NCBI GenBank assembly: GCA_050950205.1 | Contig: JBMNHF010000017.1 | Location: 1 to 45,332, forward strand | Source: WRAV01 sp050950205 | Lineage (GTDB): Bacteria; Bacillota; Clostridia; Oscillospirales; Ruminococcaceae | DNA: 45,332 bases | Reading direction: 5' to 3' | Part shown: positions 16,466-24,135 of the stretch, piece after piece | How positions within the stretch are numbered: position 1 is the first letter of the stretch | Layout: each line of letters opens with the position of its first letter | Position numbers and translations under genes: made by a program | The notes under the pieces: model-generated | Told to the model about the DNA's origin: nothing | What the model saw: only the letters and a program-made list of their open reading frames with translations | The model's database searches: none

Positions 16466-17548
16466 ATGGACGCTAGAACCGAAAAACGCAAAGCCTTTAT
16501 TATTAACACAGCATACGTTGCCCTGGTGGTAGCGCTGGTTGTTCTGGCTTTCAAATATCTGGTGCCCTGGCTGCTACCGATTCTTATCGGCTACGCCATT
16601 GCCATGATTTTCAAGCCCATTGTCCAGTTTATTACCAAGCACACCAAAGCAGGTCCCAAATTTACCGGATGTGTGGTGCTGCTTTTGGCCTATGCGCTGA
16701 TTGCCGCTCTTCTTACCCTTGGAGGGGCCAAATTGGTGCAGGCCGTTCAGAACATTCTAGCTGACATTCCCACTTTTTATACGGCAACCTTTCAACCGGC
16801 CATTCTTTCCATCAGCAATTTTTTTGAACAAGTTCTGGAACCTCTTCTGCCCGGCATGACGGGCAACTCCGGCAATCTGCTGGAGGTCACCCTGCAAAAT
16901 ATGCAAAATGCCCTTTTTACCTTTTCCTCCTCTGCCATTGCAAAATTGGGCACTCTCACCACCAAGATTCCCGCTTTTATGCTGGCCTTCTTTTTTACCA
17001 TCATGTCCTCCCTCATTATCAGCATGAACTATGCTCAGGTGGCCGGTTTTCTTGCCCGGCAGATTCCGGAACAGCACCGCCATCTGATTTTCCTCATTAA
17101 AAATGATACCTTTAAAACGGTGGGGAATTATATTGTAGCCTATCTAAAGCTGATGAGCGTCACCTTTATAGAGCTTGCTGTCGGCCTTACGGTATTGGGG
17201 GTGGAAAACTCTGTTCTGATTGCCTTGGGAATCGCCATTTTTGATGCCTTACCGGTGCTGGGAACCGGCGGCATTATGGTTCCCTGGATTGCAATCTCCC
17301 TGCTCAACGGGCAGGTGCCGTTGGCGGTTGGTCTCGCCATTCTCTATGCCATCATCATTGTTGTGCGCAATATTATTGAGCCTCGCATTGTGGGCAACCA
17401 GCTGGGGCTTCATCCTCTGGTTACCCTCTGCGCTATTTATGCCGGCTTTAAATTGATGGGATTTTTAGGGATGATTCTTTTTCCCATTCTGGTTCAGATT
17501 CTGGCGGGGCTTCATCATTCCAAGGTGATACAGCTCTGGAAAGAGTAG
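16466..17548 (+). CDS. AI-2E family (PerM/YtvI-like) membrane protein
   Basis: A 360-residue integral membrane protein with about seven or eight hydrophobic helices. It shows the AI-2E/PerM layout: paired helices at the N-terminus (to about residue 55), a long amphipathic middle region, and a conserved C-terminal block with FDALPVLGTGGIMVPW, IIEPRIVGNQLGLHPLVTL and LGMILFPILVQIL. Members include YtvI, linked to sporulation, and various permeases; the cargo here is unknown. The ATG at 16466 has AGGAGG six bases upstream. The gene is monocistronic or weakly linked to cca. Confidence 0.88.
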   Translation: MDARTEKRKAFIINTAYVALVVALVVLAFKYLVPWLLPILIGYAIAMIFKPIVQFITKHTKAGPKFTGCVVLLLAYALIAALLTLGGAKLVQAVQNILADIPTFYTATFQPAILSISNFFEQVLEPLLPGMTGNSGNLLEVTLQNMQNALFTFSSSAIAKLGTLTTKIPAFMLAFFFTIMSSLIISMNYAQVAGFLARQIPEQHRHLIFLIKNDTFKTVGNYIVAYLKLMSVTFIELAVGLTVLGVENSVLIALGIAIFDALPVLGTGGIMVPWIAISLLNGQVPLAVGLAILYAIIIVVRNIIEPRIVGNQLGLHPLVTLCAIYAGFKLMGFLGMILFPILVQILAGLHHSKVIQLWKE

Positions 17549-17610
17549 CTTTTATCAGCGAAATGTATTGTACAGCCAGCTTTTCTTGCAGGGGAATTCG
17601 GCAATATTGC

Positions 17611-17639
17611 TTGACAATAATTGTATAATCACTTAAACT
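17611..17639 (+). promoter_or_regulatory. Promoter of the membrane protein-bactofilin pair
   Basis: TTGACA (17611-17616), a 17-base spacer and TAAACT (17634-17639). A TATAAT-like string occurs inside the spacer but at the wrong distance. It lies about 30 bases upstream of the gene at 17670. Confidence 0.65.
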
Positions 17640-17669
17640 AATTGTTAGGTGTATAAATGCTAAGGGCGT

Positions 17670-18134
17670 ATGGAATATATGATAAATTATAAAAGGGTAA
17701 AACGCATCAAGAATGCTATTTATATTTTCATTGTACTGCTTTTTTTGGTGCCGGCTATTCTGTTTCTTGTAGTTAGTGTTAAAATGTTGCGGATTATGCC
17801 CGAATTGAGCCGCATGATTGCGGAAAGCCGCTCTGCTTATGTTCAGGTTCAGGGGCAATCTTCGCCGCCTCAGCCTTTGGATGGAGAGGCTTCCGACACA
17901 TACCCTTCGGAAACAGCAAAGCTTCCAGTTCCACAGGGGACAAGCCAGGCGCAAACAGCGTCCGGTTCGGATTTTTTGCAGGCAGAAAGCTCCGCATCTG
18001 AGATAGCAAATACATCTCGGGGCCAATCCCCATTGACAGCGGTGGCGGTTCCTGACAGCCAGCCTGTCGAGCAATCCGAGGTCTTGCCTCCCCACGGGGG
18101 CATCCAATCACCAAATACGGGATTGCCTAGGTAA
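17670..18134 (+). CDS. Small single-pass membrane protein, unknown
   Basis: A 154-residue protein that I do not recognise. A basic start (NYKRVKRIKNA) and one transmembrane helix (about 17-38, IYIFIVLLFLVPAILFLVVS) lead to a low-complexity tail rich in Ser, Pro, Gln and Ala, likely outside the membrane and disordered. Start choice is uncertain: ATG 17670 is close to AAGGG, ATG 17679 is a little far. It is 29 bases upstream of the bactofilin gene. Bactofilins in Firmicutes are often encoded beside short membrane partners, so a role as membrane anchor or envelope partner for the filament is a reasonable inference. Confidence 0.62.
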   Translation: MEYMINYKRVKRIKNAIYIFIVLLFLVPAILFLVVSVKMLRIMPELSRMIAESRSAYVQVQGQSSPPQPLDGEASDTYPSETAKLPVPQGTSQAQTASGSDFLQAESSASEIANTSRGQSPLTAVAVPDSQPVEQSEVLPPHGGIQSPNTGLPR

Positions 18135-18163
18135 AAGCATAGATTGAGGAGAGGGTGCGTGCA

Positions 18164-19027
18164 GTGAGTTTCAAAGAAGATTTTATTGAAGCATTGCGCA
18201 GTGTGAAACGGGATTTTTTCCGTGAGCATGAAGATCAGGCTGGGCAACAGGTGGTTGAACCGTTAGAAGGTGCTAAGGAAACGCCCTCGAGTGTTTCTAT
18301 GTCAGACGGCAGTGCTCCATTGGACTTGGAGGATGCTAAAAGCTCTTCGGATCGTGCGCCCTCTGGGTTGGATGAGGATGTCATGGAAGCGTTTCGCCAG
18401 GCCAGTGCTTTCGACGAGGACGAAGAGGAGTCTTTAGCCCAACCAGATGCGGCGCCATACCGCAACTACGAAAAGAATTACACCTCCGCACTTTCTCGTT
18501 TGGAGGAAGAAAATATGTATGATAACCAAGATACGGACCGTCCTTACGTCGACTTTGGGGACAGCCTTTACGACGATGAAAAGACGATAATCTCCAAGAA
18601 TACGGTGATTCGCGGCAGTGTGCAAACCGACGATTCGGTCCGCTTGCTGGGACAGGTGTTTGGAGATATTGATTGCAAATCCAACATTGTGGTGGCTGGT
18701 AAGGTAAGGGGCAATACAACCGCTGCCAATGCCTACATATATGATGCTCAGGTGGATGGAGATGTCCGTTGCGAAGATGCCATTACCATATCCAACGACG
18801 CTTGGGTACTGGGAAATTTGCAGGCTCAGCAGGCGGAAATAGACGGAAAAATCAAGGGGAACATCGAGATTCGCCATATGGTTTCCATTGGATCGTCCTC
18901 TTCTGTCTTGGGGAACATTTCCACCGACGAGCTGGAAATCAAGCGGGGAGCCTTTGTCAACGGTCAGATCATGATGTACTCTCCCTCCCGGGATGTTTTG
19001 GATCGATTTGATCGTTTTGAGGAATAA
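18164..19027 (+). CDS. Bactofilin (polymer-forming cytoskeletal protein) with acidic N-terminal extension
   Basis: A 287-residue protein. The C-terminal 130 residues form the right-handed beta-helix repeats of bactofilins: TVIRGSVQTDDSVRLLG, GDIDCKSNIVVAGKV, VDGDVRCEDAITI, GKIKGNIEIRH, LGNISTDELEIKRGAF. Bactofilins self-assemble into filaments that place envelope proteins. Ahead of this lies an unusually long, acidic, probably disordered segment of about 145 residues. A GTG at 18164 fits best with GAGGG eight bases upstream; a GTG three codons earlier is possible. It pairs with the small membrane protein upstream and ends at a strong terminator. Confidence 0.88.
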   Translation: MSFKEDFIEALRSVKRDFFREHEDQAGQQVVEPLEGAKETPSSVSMSDGSAPLDLEDAKSSSDRAPSGLDEDVMEAFRQASAFDEDEEESLAQPDAAPYRNYEKNYTSALSRLEEENMYDNQDTDRPYVDFGDSLYDDEKTIISKNTVIRGSVQTDDSVRLLGQVFGDIDCKSNIVVAGKVRGNTTAANAYIYDAQVDGDVRCEDAITISNDAWVLGNLQAQQAEIDGKIKGNIEIRHMVSIGSSSSVLGNISTDELEIKRGAFVNGQIMMYSPSRDVLDRFDRFEE

Positions 19028-19044
19028 AATTTCAACTGAATTAC

Positions 19045-19081
19045 AAAAAGCAGACCTTAACGATGCAAGGTCTGCTTTTTT
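19045..19081 (+). terminator. Terminator after the bactofilin gene
   Basis: A 14-bp perfect stem, AAAAAGCAGACCTT with its complement, an eight-base loop and a TTTTTT end. A second, weak GGCC-CCTT-GGCC hairpin with six T residues follows at 19118-19136. Confidence 0.9.
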
Positions 19082-19147
19082 GGTACAAAATCTCTGCCTG
19101 TGAATCCCAGCATAGATGGCCCCTTGGCCGTTTTTTGCGGTTCAGTC

Positions 19148-19176
19148 TTGACAGCAGCGGGACAATCCATTATAAT
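19148..19176 (+). promoter_or_regulatory. Consensus promoter of the tRNA-Gly gene
   Basis: TTGACA (19148-19153), exactly 17 bases, TATAAT (19171-19176): a perfect match to the vegetative sigma consensus, 15 bases upstream of the mature tRNA, as expected for a stable RNA gene. Confidence 0.93.
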
Positions 19177-19191
19177 AAGTTACGTTGCGTT

Positions 19192-19265
<74 letters not shown>

Positions 19266-19279
19266 TTTCGATTTGTTCT

Positions 19280-19310
19280 ATAGGAGTAACCGAAAGGTTG
19301 CTCCTATTTT
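19280..19310 (+). terminator. Terminator of the tRNA-Gly gene
   Basis: ATAGGAGTAACC (19280-19291) pairs with GGTTGCTCCTAT (19296-19307) around a GAAA tetraloop, with one G-T pair, followed by TTT. Confidence 0.82.
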
Positions 19311-19408
19311 CATATCACCTGCGATCGCCTGACAGTTTCCAATGACGCAATGAACCTGCTGCAATGCTGAGCCTTGGCAGGCTGTGCAACTTAAAGGGAG
19401 GATATATC

Positions 19409-20134
19409 TTGAGGGATAACAGCGTATCAAAACCAATGGTGCTTAAAAAGGCGTTTCAAGCTGCTTTTCCGGTTACCATTCCCATCATGGCCGGATTTCT
19501 ATTTTTAGGATTGGCATATGGAATTTACATGAACGTGTCGGGCTTTTCTTTCCTGTATCCCATGCTAATGAGCCTGACTGTATTTGCAGGTTCGGTAGAA
19601 TTTGTGGCAGTGGGATTGCTGCTGATGCCTTTTGATCCTTTCAACGCGTTTATTCTCACCTTAATGGTCAACGCCCGCCATTTATTTTACGGACTTTCGA
19701 TGTTGGACAAATACAATGTGCCGGGTATCAAAAAATACTATTTAATCTTTGGCATGTGCGATGAATCCTTCTCCATCAACTGCACAGCAGATATTCCCAA
19801 GGGTGTGGACAAAGAGTGGTTTATGGTGTTTGTCACCTTGCTCAATCACTGCTATTGGGTGTTGGGCGCTACCTTGGGTGGGGTGTTTGGTTCTTTGATC
19901 CAGTTCAATACCAAGGGGCTGGAATTTGTAATGACCGCACTGTTTCTCGTTATTTTCTTAGAACAGTGGATGAAAGAGAAAACACATTACAGCTCTGTTT
20001 TGGGATTGGCACTTTCTTTTTTAAGCTTTGTTCTTTTTGGCGGCACTCATTTTATTATTCCGGCTATGTTGATGATATTGGCGGCACTGTCCATTTTACA
20101 TAAGCCATTTCAGAAAGCGGGGGTGATGCAATGA
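19409..20134 (+). CDS. azlC: AzlC family branched-chain amino acid exporter subunit
   Basis: A 241-residue membrane protein with the AzlC pattern: AAFPVTIPIMAGFLFLGLAYG, then FAGSVEFVAVGLL, TLMVNARHLFYGLSM, and MCDESFSIN. With AzlD it exports branched-chain amino acids (in Bacillus also azaleucine). The TTG at 19409 is preferred because AGGGAGG lies seven bases upstream; an ATG 15 codons earlier has no binding site. The end overlaps azlD by four bases (ATGA). No distinct promoter is seen in the 98-base gap after the tRNA terminator, which holds only a short AGCCT-TGGC-AGGCT hairpin. Confidence 0.92.
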   Translation: MRDNSVSKPMVLKKAFQAAFPVTIPIMAGFLFLGLAYGIYMNVSGFSFLYPMLMSLTVFAGSVEFVAVGLLLMPFDPFNAFILTLMVNARHLFYGLSMLDKYNVPGIKKYYLIFGMCDESFSINCTADIPKGVDKEWFMVFVTLLNHCYWVLGATLGGVFGSLIQFNTKGLEFVMTALFLVIFLEQWMKEKTHYSSVLGLALSFLSFVLFGGTHFIIPAMLMILAALSILHKPFQKAGVMQ

Positions 20135-20466
20135 CCATGACAATAGGCCAGCAGGTGTTCACCATAGGTATGGTTGCATTGGGAACCGTGATCACCCGCT
20201 TTTTACCATTCGTTATCTTTCCTCCCCATAGGCCAACGCCTCCCTTTATCCAGTATCTGGGGAAAGTGCTTCCACCTGCGGTGCTGGGTATGCTGGTGGT
20301 ATACAGCCTAAAGGATATCAACGTATGGAGTGGGTACCGCGGACTCCCTGAACTGCTGGCAGTTGTAGTGGTGGTGGGCCTGCACTTTTGGAAAAAGCAA
20401 ATGCTTCTGTCCATTGCAGCAGGAACCATAACATATATGCTTCTGGTTCAGCTTGTGTTTATCTAG
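20131..20466 (+). CDS. azlD: AzlD family branched-chain amino acid exporter subunit
   Basis: A 111-residue protein with about four hydrophobic segments and the AzlD signature GTVITRFLPFVIFP, LGKVLPPAVLGMLVVYSLKD and a VVVVGLHFWKKQMLLSIAAGT end. It is the small partner of AzlC. The ATG overlaps the azlC stop codon, with GGGGGTGA upstream. The operon's natural terminator appears to be the hairpin now broken by the IS3-family element that begins 121 bases further on. Confidence 0.9.
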   Translation: MTMTIGQQVFTIGMVALGTVITRFLPFVIFPPHRPTPPFIQYLGKVLPPAVLGMLVVYSLKDINVWSGYRGLPELLAVVVVVGLHFWKKQMLLSIAAGTITYMLLVQLVFI

Positions 20467-20573
20467 CAGTCCAATCCTTCGGATCAGTTTGGAGAACCGG
20501 AGTAGTATTATAACTTGTAGAATTTTCAAGCGCTGAATTGCTTCCTCAAAGAAAATATTGCTTCTCACATCAA

Positions 20574-20587
20574 AAGCCTCCGGTTTT
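20574..20587. terminator. Left half of an intrinsic terminator split by an insertion sequence
   Basis: AAAGCCTCCGG (20574-20584) plus TTT. Its exact complement, CCGGAGGCTTT, lies at 24061-24071 on the far side of the IS3-family element. Joined without the element and one TTT copy they give an 11-bp stem with loop TTTTG, a bidirectional terminator between azlCD and the convergent cdaA-cdaR. Confidence 0.8.
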
Positions 20588-20646
20588 GAACCGCCCCGAG
20601 ATTAGTGGACATGAATAAAAAGCTCCCCTGATGTAGGGTGAAAGAG

Positions 20647-21501
20647 TCAAGCAATAAACTGGCATCGCAATTCCAGCGGTGTCAGTTTTGTTTTAGTCTG
20701 AATGCGCTGGTGATTATAGAAATAGATATAATCGTCAATAAGTGCTTTGGCTTCTTCATAAGACTGTATTTTTACTCTGTTAATACACTCTGTTTTGAGA
20801 ATGGAAAAGAAATTTTCAGCCAGGGCGTTGTCATATGGGTTTCCTCGTCTTGACATGGATGGTGTAATACCGTATTGTTGAGTTAGCTTGAAGTACGCTT
20901 GGGAAGTATACTGAAAGCCTTGGTCACTGTGGAGCTGTAACTCTGCGGTGACCTTCTCGTTTTTCTTAGCATCCTTGATTGTATTGAGAACAAGATGAAT
21001 ATTTTGTTCTCTGCCGGTTTTGTAAGCAACAATGCTATTGTCATATATATCACGGATAATGGACAAATACAGAAAGCCTTGGGCAGTACGGATGTATGAA
21101 ATGTCTGTTACCCACTTCTGATTGGGTCGTTCAGCTGTAAAGTTCCGATTGAGCAGGTTTGGAAAACGGTTCAGCGCTTTCCAATACGTCACATACCGCT
21201 TTCTTCTGACCACAGACAGTAAATGATACTTGTTCATGACACGCAGCACAGTTTTGGGATTGCAGTGTACGCCGTTGCGCTGCAACCAGATATGCACTCT
21301 GCGATAGCCGTATGTATTGCGACTATCAACCTGACACTGGCGAATCTTCTCAGCCAGCGGCAGATCTTTTGCCGGTTTATCCATCCTGCCGATATATGCA
21401 TAGTAACCGCTGCGGGACACCTCAAAGAACCGGCACATTTCGCTAATGGAATACTTTTCTTGATGGCGATAAATAACGTTGTATTTGACGCAGGCCTTCA
21501 C
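20647..21501 (-). CDS. IS3-family transposase OrfB (DDE integrase)
   Basis: A 284-residue OrfB. An N-terminal helical HTH_21-like region (SISEMCRFFEVSRSGYYAY, YGYRRVHIWL) is followed by an rve integrase core with the catalytic triad in WVTDISYI (Asp), LHSDQGFQYTS (Asp) and NALAENFFSILKTE (Glu), and the family ending YIYFYNHQRIQTKTKLTPLE. It looks complete. The GTG start overlaps the OrfA stop (GTGA); in this family OrfB is normally made as an OrfA-OrfB fusion by frameshifting, which the broken OrfA would now prevent. Confidence 0.93.
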   Translation of the reverse strand: MKACVKYNVIYRHQEKYSISEMCRFFEVSRSGYYAYIGRMDKPAKDLPLAEKIRQCQVDSRNTYGYRRVHIWLQRNGVHCNPKTVLRVMNKYHLLSVVRRKRYVTYWKALNRFPNLLNRNFTAERPNQKWVTDISYIRTAQGFLYLSIIRDIYDNSIVAYKTGREQNIHLVLNTIKDAKKNEKVTAELQLHSDQGFQYTSQAYFKLTQQYGITPSMSRRGNPYDNALAENFFSILKTECINRVKIQSYEEAKALIDDYIYFYNHQRIQTKTKLTPLELRCQFIA

Positions 21502-21596
21502 CTCCTTCCTGTGAGCGAGAGAAAATCCCGGAGCAGTTCATTTTCCATCTTTAAATGACGAATCTCATATTTATATTCTTCTTCGCTCGTCATTTC
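21498..21596 (-). pseudogene. IS3 OrfA, 3' fragment
   Basis: The end of OrfA, separated from its start by the IS21-family element. It reads MTSEEEYKYEIRHLKMENEL and on to LLRDFLSLTGRR, the leucine-zipper part typical of IS3 OrfA. Its stop overlaps the OrfB start. Joining it to the 5' fragment across one TTTC copy restores the continuous text GLPPKRRGRPRKQEMTSEEE, provided one extra A in the 5' part is removed. Confidence 0.85.
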
Positions 21597-21670
21597 TGTC
21601 AACGCCGACTTGATTTGACCCAAAAACGCCGGGGAGAAATGACCCAAAACGCCGATTTCTCTACCGCCGA

Positions 21671-22453
21671 TCAGCCTACCGCCGGGATGTCCGCCGGTGG
21701 TGTCAGCATGACGCCGGATTTTCTGCGATCTTTGAGCCTGTAGGTATCGCCCCGGATGTTCATCACATGGGCGTGATGCAGCAATCTATCGAGCATGGCG
21801 GTGGCAATAACGCTGTCGCTCATAAGCTCGCCCCAGTCTCTGAAATACTTATTGCTGGTCAGAATAATGCTCCCATGCTCATATCTCTCGCACACGAGTC
21901 TGAAGAGCAGCTGCGCCTCTGTGCGGTCAAGCTGTAGGTAGCCGACCTCGTCAATGATGAGGATATCCGGTCTGAGATACACCCGCCAACGGCGTTCCAG
22001 ACGGTTCTGCTCCTGCGCCTTTTTCAGGTCTGCGATCAGCTGCGAAAGATTGGTGTAGTAGACGGCCAGGCCGGACTTCAGAGCTTGCATGGCAAGGCCC
22101 ACAGCCAAATGCGTTTTCCCGACACCGGGCGGCCCCAGCAAGATCACATTCTCCGCCCTGGCGGCAAAGGCCAGCGTCGCCAGCTCGTCAATCTGCCGTT
22201 TGTCGATGCTGGGCTGAAAGTCGAAGTCAAACTCGCCAAGTGTCTTTCTATGCGGGAGCCGGGAAAGCTTGATCCGCATCTCCTCACCTCTACGCTTACG
22301 CTCCGTATCCTCCAAAGTGAGAAGCTCCAGGAGAAAGGCCAGATAGGTGTTCTCCGCTTTCAAGGAGCGCTCCAGCTGCGCATCCAGAAGCCCGGCCGCC
22401 GTTTTGAGGCCCATATTCTCCAGTAAATCTCTGGCATGCTCTAATTCAACCAT
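21671..22453 (-). CDS. istB: IS21-family helper ATPase IstB
   Basis: A 260-residue AAA+ ATPase. Walker A is GPPGVGKTHLAVGLA, Walker B LIIDEVGYLQL, and sensor 1 IILTSNKYFRDW; the N-terminal helical part (ARDLLENMGLKTAAGLLD) is typical. IstB selects target DNA and activates the IstA transposase. The ATG at 22453 overlaps the istA stop by eight bases (ATGGTTGA), indicating coupled translation. The gene appears intact. Confidence 0.95.
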   Translation of the reverse strand: MVELEHARDLLENMGLKTAAGLLDAQLERSLKAENTYLAFLLELLTLEDTERKRRGEEMRIKLSRLPHRKTLGEFDFDFQPSIDKRQIDELATLAFAARAENVILLGPPGVGKTHLAVGLAMQALKSGLAVYYTNLSQLIADLKKAQEQNRLERRWRVYLRPDILIIDEVGYLQLDRTEAQLLFRLVCERYEHGSIILTSNKYFRDWGELMSDSVIATAMLDRLLHHAHVMNIRGDTYRLKDRRKSGVMLTPPADIPAVG

Positions 22454-23663
22454 TGGACGCCACCTGGAACAGCCGGTCATATTCACCCAAATCCCGAGCC
22501 TCGACCTGTGGTGGATGCTGCTTGGCGAAGCTGTTCGGCAGTGGTATTCCACCCTTTTCGCTGAGACCGGCGTATTGTCCGGTGAGCCATACAATTTTAC
22601 CGCCGGAGTATTTGGCCTCATGCCTTGCTATGAGTGTGTTGTCCAGGTGAATCTCGACATACCCGGCGCACAGCCGAACCTGAACCTGCCTGCCGCTATA
22701 CTGCCAGGGCACACCATAGTGTATGCCATCAAAGCTCACTAAGCCGTCTCGGGTCACGCTTCTGGTCTCCCAGCGGTACTTGTCCATGACCTCCTGTGGC
22801 GGGAGCGAAAGCAGCCCTTCCTTTGAGAGCTCTATAGCCGGAATTCTTCCGGTCGTTCCATGAACCTTCCCGTCATGCTTACGGCACCACTGCAGTGCCT
22901 GACGGTTCAGGTCGTTTAAGTCCTCGAATCTGCGTCCGGGCAGGAAGTTGTCCTTTACATAGCCGACGAGACGTTCAACCTTGCCCTTCGTCTGCGGGCG
23001 GCGGGGAGCGCACACCTTTGGTATGAAGCCCATATCCACGGAGAAATCCTCGAACGCCGTGTTCCAGATGGGCTTGCCGCCATCTCTGCCGATAATCACT
23101 GTCTTCATGTTATCCGTCAGCACCTTTTCTGGCACGCCGCCGAAGTATGCAAAGGCGTTTACCATGCAGCGCTCAAGGCTGGAGAGGTCACAGCGGCTTG
23201 TGAATTCTATGTATTTGGCTCGGGAATGCCCCAGCACCATCACAAATACCGGAACCTTGTGCACTGTGCCGCCGGTGTCCGTGTAGTGGCAGATGCCCCA
23301 ATCCATCTGCGCCTGCTTCCCGGGAGCTGTTTCATACCGCCGCACGGCCGGCAGCTTCTTTGGCGGACGAAACGGATGCACATAATCCTTGAGGATGCTG
23401 ATGCCACCGTCATATCCGGCCTCACGCAGCCGATCGAGCAGTACCACGCAGTTGTAGATCCCATCGGCCATCAGCTCATGCAGCAGCGGCTTGTACGCAT
23501 CCAGCTTCGATGGACGGTCAATTTTCTCCGGCGGTGAAACACCAGGCTGCATGTATTTTCGGGCTGTGTTTTTAGAGATGCCCAATTCTTTGCCGATGGC
23601 GTATGCACTCTTACCCGCCCCAGCCGACTCTTTTATCTTCATAATTATCCCACTCCTTAGCAT
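22446..23663 (-). CDS. istA: IS21-family transposase IstA
   Basis: A 405-residue transposase. The N-terminal helix-turn-helix (GKSAYAIGKELGISKNTARK) is followed by an rve core with QMDWGICHY (first Asp), a second acidic position around VLTDNMKTV, and the distal region RRPQTKGKVERLVGYVK holding the Glu, then the C-terminal beta-rich end. ATG at 23663 is chosen because GGAGG lies eight bases before it; a TTG five codons earlier overlaps that site. No internal stop is seen, so the element may be active. Confidence 0.93.
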   Translation of the reverse strand: MLRSGIIMKIKESAGAGKSAYAIGKELGISKNTARKYMQPGVSPPEKIDRPSKLDAYKPLLHELMADGIYNCVVLLDRLREAGYDGGISILKDYVHPFRPPKKLPAVRRYETAPGKQAQMDWGICHYTDTGGTVHKVPVFVMVLGHSRAKYIEFTSRCDLSSLERCMVNAFAYFGGVPEKVLTDNMKTVIIGRDGGKPIWNTAFEDFSVDMGFIPKVCAPRRPQTKGKVERLVGYVKDNFLPGRRFEDLNDLNRQALQWCRKHDGKVHGTTGRIPAIELSKEGLLSLPPQEVMDKYRWETRSVTRDGLVSFDGIHYGVPWQYSGRQVQVRLCAGYVEIHLDNTLIARHEAKYSGGKIVWLTGQYAGLSEKGGIPLPNSFAKQHPPQVEARDLGEYDRLFQVASNG

Positions 23664-23763
23664 ATCGGGCACCTCCAAGACGCTTTGTCTTGAGGGTAAC
23701 CTCTCTATTCCCGTGGGTCAATTCCCGTCGGCGATTTAAGGTCATTTTACCCCGGCGGTGACA

Positions 23764-23975
23764 TTTCTTGCTTGCGTGGGCGTCCTCGACGTTTTGGAGG
23801 CAGACCTTCCTCCATTTTTCGCTTGCTTTCTATTGTGACGACTTATCCAGTTCTTAATCTGCGCCTTCTCCAATCCCAGAGCGTCTGCGATCTCCTGCCT
23901 CGTCTTTCCTAATTTTCGCATTTCAATAATTAGTCCTTCGACCGCTATGATGTTTGTCCATTTCCTCTTGCTCAT
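23764..23975 (-). pseudogene. IS3 OrfA, 5' fragment with a frameshift
   Basis: The N-terminal helix-turn-helix part of OrfA (MRKLGKTRQEIADALGLEKA, IKNWISRHNRKQAK). The frame then slips: the expected continuation MEEGLPPKRRGRPRKQE is in the +1 frame from an AAAAA run at about 23814-23818 (four A residues would keep the frame). The gene is next cut by the IS21-family element at 23763. So OrfA is inactivated twice. ATG 23975 has AGGGGGT upstream, inside a hairpin arm. Confidence 0.82.
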
Positions 23976-23982
23976 ACAAATA

Positions 23983-24018
23983 CCCCCTGATGTAGTTCTA
24001 TTTTCCTACATCAGGGGG
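23983..24018 (-). promoter_or_regulatory. Hairpin covering the OrfA ribosome binding site
   Basis: A perfect 13-bp stem CCCCCTGATGTAG (23983-23995) and CTACATCAGGGGG (24006-24018). On the reverse strand the second arm ends in AGGGGG, the ribosome binding site of OrfA at 23975. Transcripts entering from outside the element would fold it shut, the known trick by which insertion sequences limit transposase made from read-through. Confidence 0.72.
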
Positions 24019-24060
24019 CTCTTTGTCTATTGTCCGTTTTTACTGGTTCGGTTCATTTTG

Positions 24061-24071
24061 CCGGAGGCTTT
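24061..24071. terminator. Right half of the split terminator
   Basis: CCGGAGGCTTT, the exact complement of 20574-20584. It lies 65 bases downstream of the cdaR stop (reverse strand) and is the other arm of the hairpin into whose loop the IS3-family element inserted. Confidence 0.8.
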
Positions 24072-24135
24072 GATAATATAAATTGATATTATGTTGGCAT
24101 TACCAGCTTGCCAAAGGAGAACCCTTGTCCAGAGG

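Larger units (their letters stand above)
21597..23763 (-). mobile_element. IS21-family insertion sequence
   Basis: A complete 2,167-bp element. Ends are TGTCAACGCCG on the left and, read inward from the right, TGTCACCGCCG; both ends contain the same series of blocks (CGCCG, TGACC, CGCCG, TGACCC) in the same spacing over about 50 bp, the multiple inner repeats known for IS21. The flanking TTTC (21593-21596 and 23764-23767) is a 4-bp target duplication. It carries istA and istB in the usual overlapping order and inserted in orfA of an IS3-family element. Confidence 0.93.
20588..24055 (-). mobile_element. IS3-family insertion sequence, interrupted by an IS21-family element
   Basis: The element begins TGAACCGCCCC and ends GGTTCGGTTCA, with imperfect terminal inverted repeats of roughly 48 bp; shared blocks include TGAACCG, GGACA and CCCTGATGTAGG. 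Flanks carry TTT on both sides, a 3-bp target duplication. Without the inner IS21 element and its duplicated TTTC the length is 1,297 bp, normal for the family. It encodes OrfA (broken) and OrfB (intact) on the reverse strand. With OrfA broken, it is probably immobile by itself. Confidence 0.88.

Noticed and set aside
20588..24055. Composite transposon or genomic island
   Set aside because: Only two simple insertion sequences are present, one in the other, with no cargo genes.
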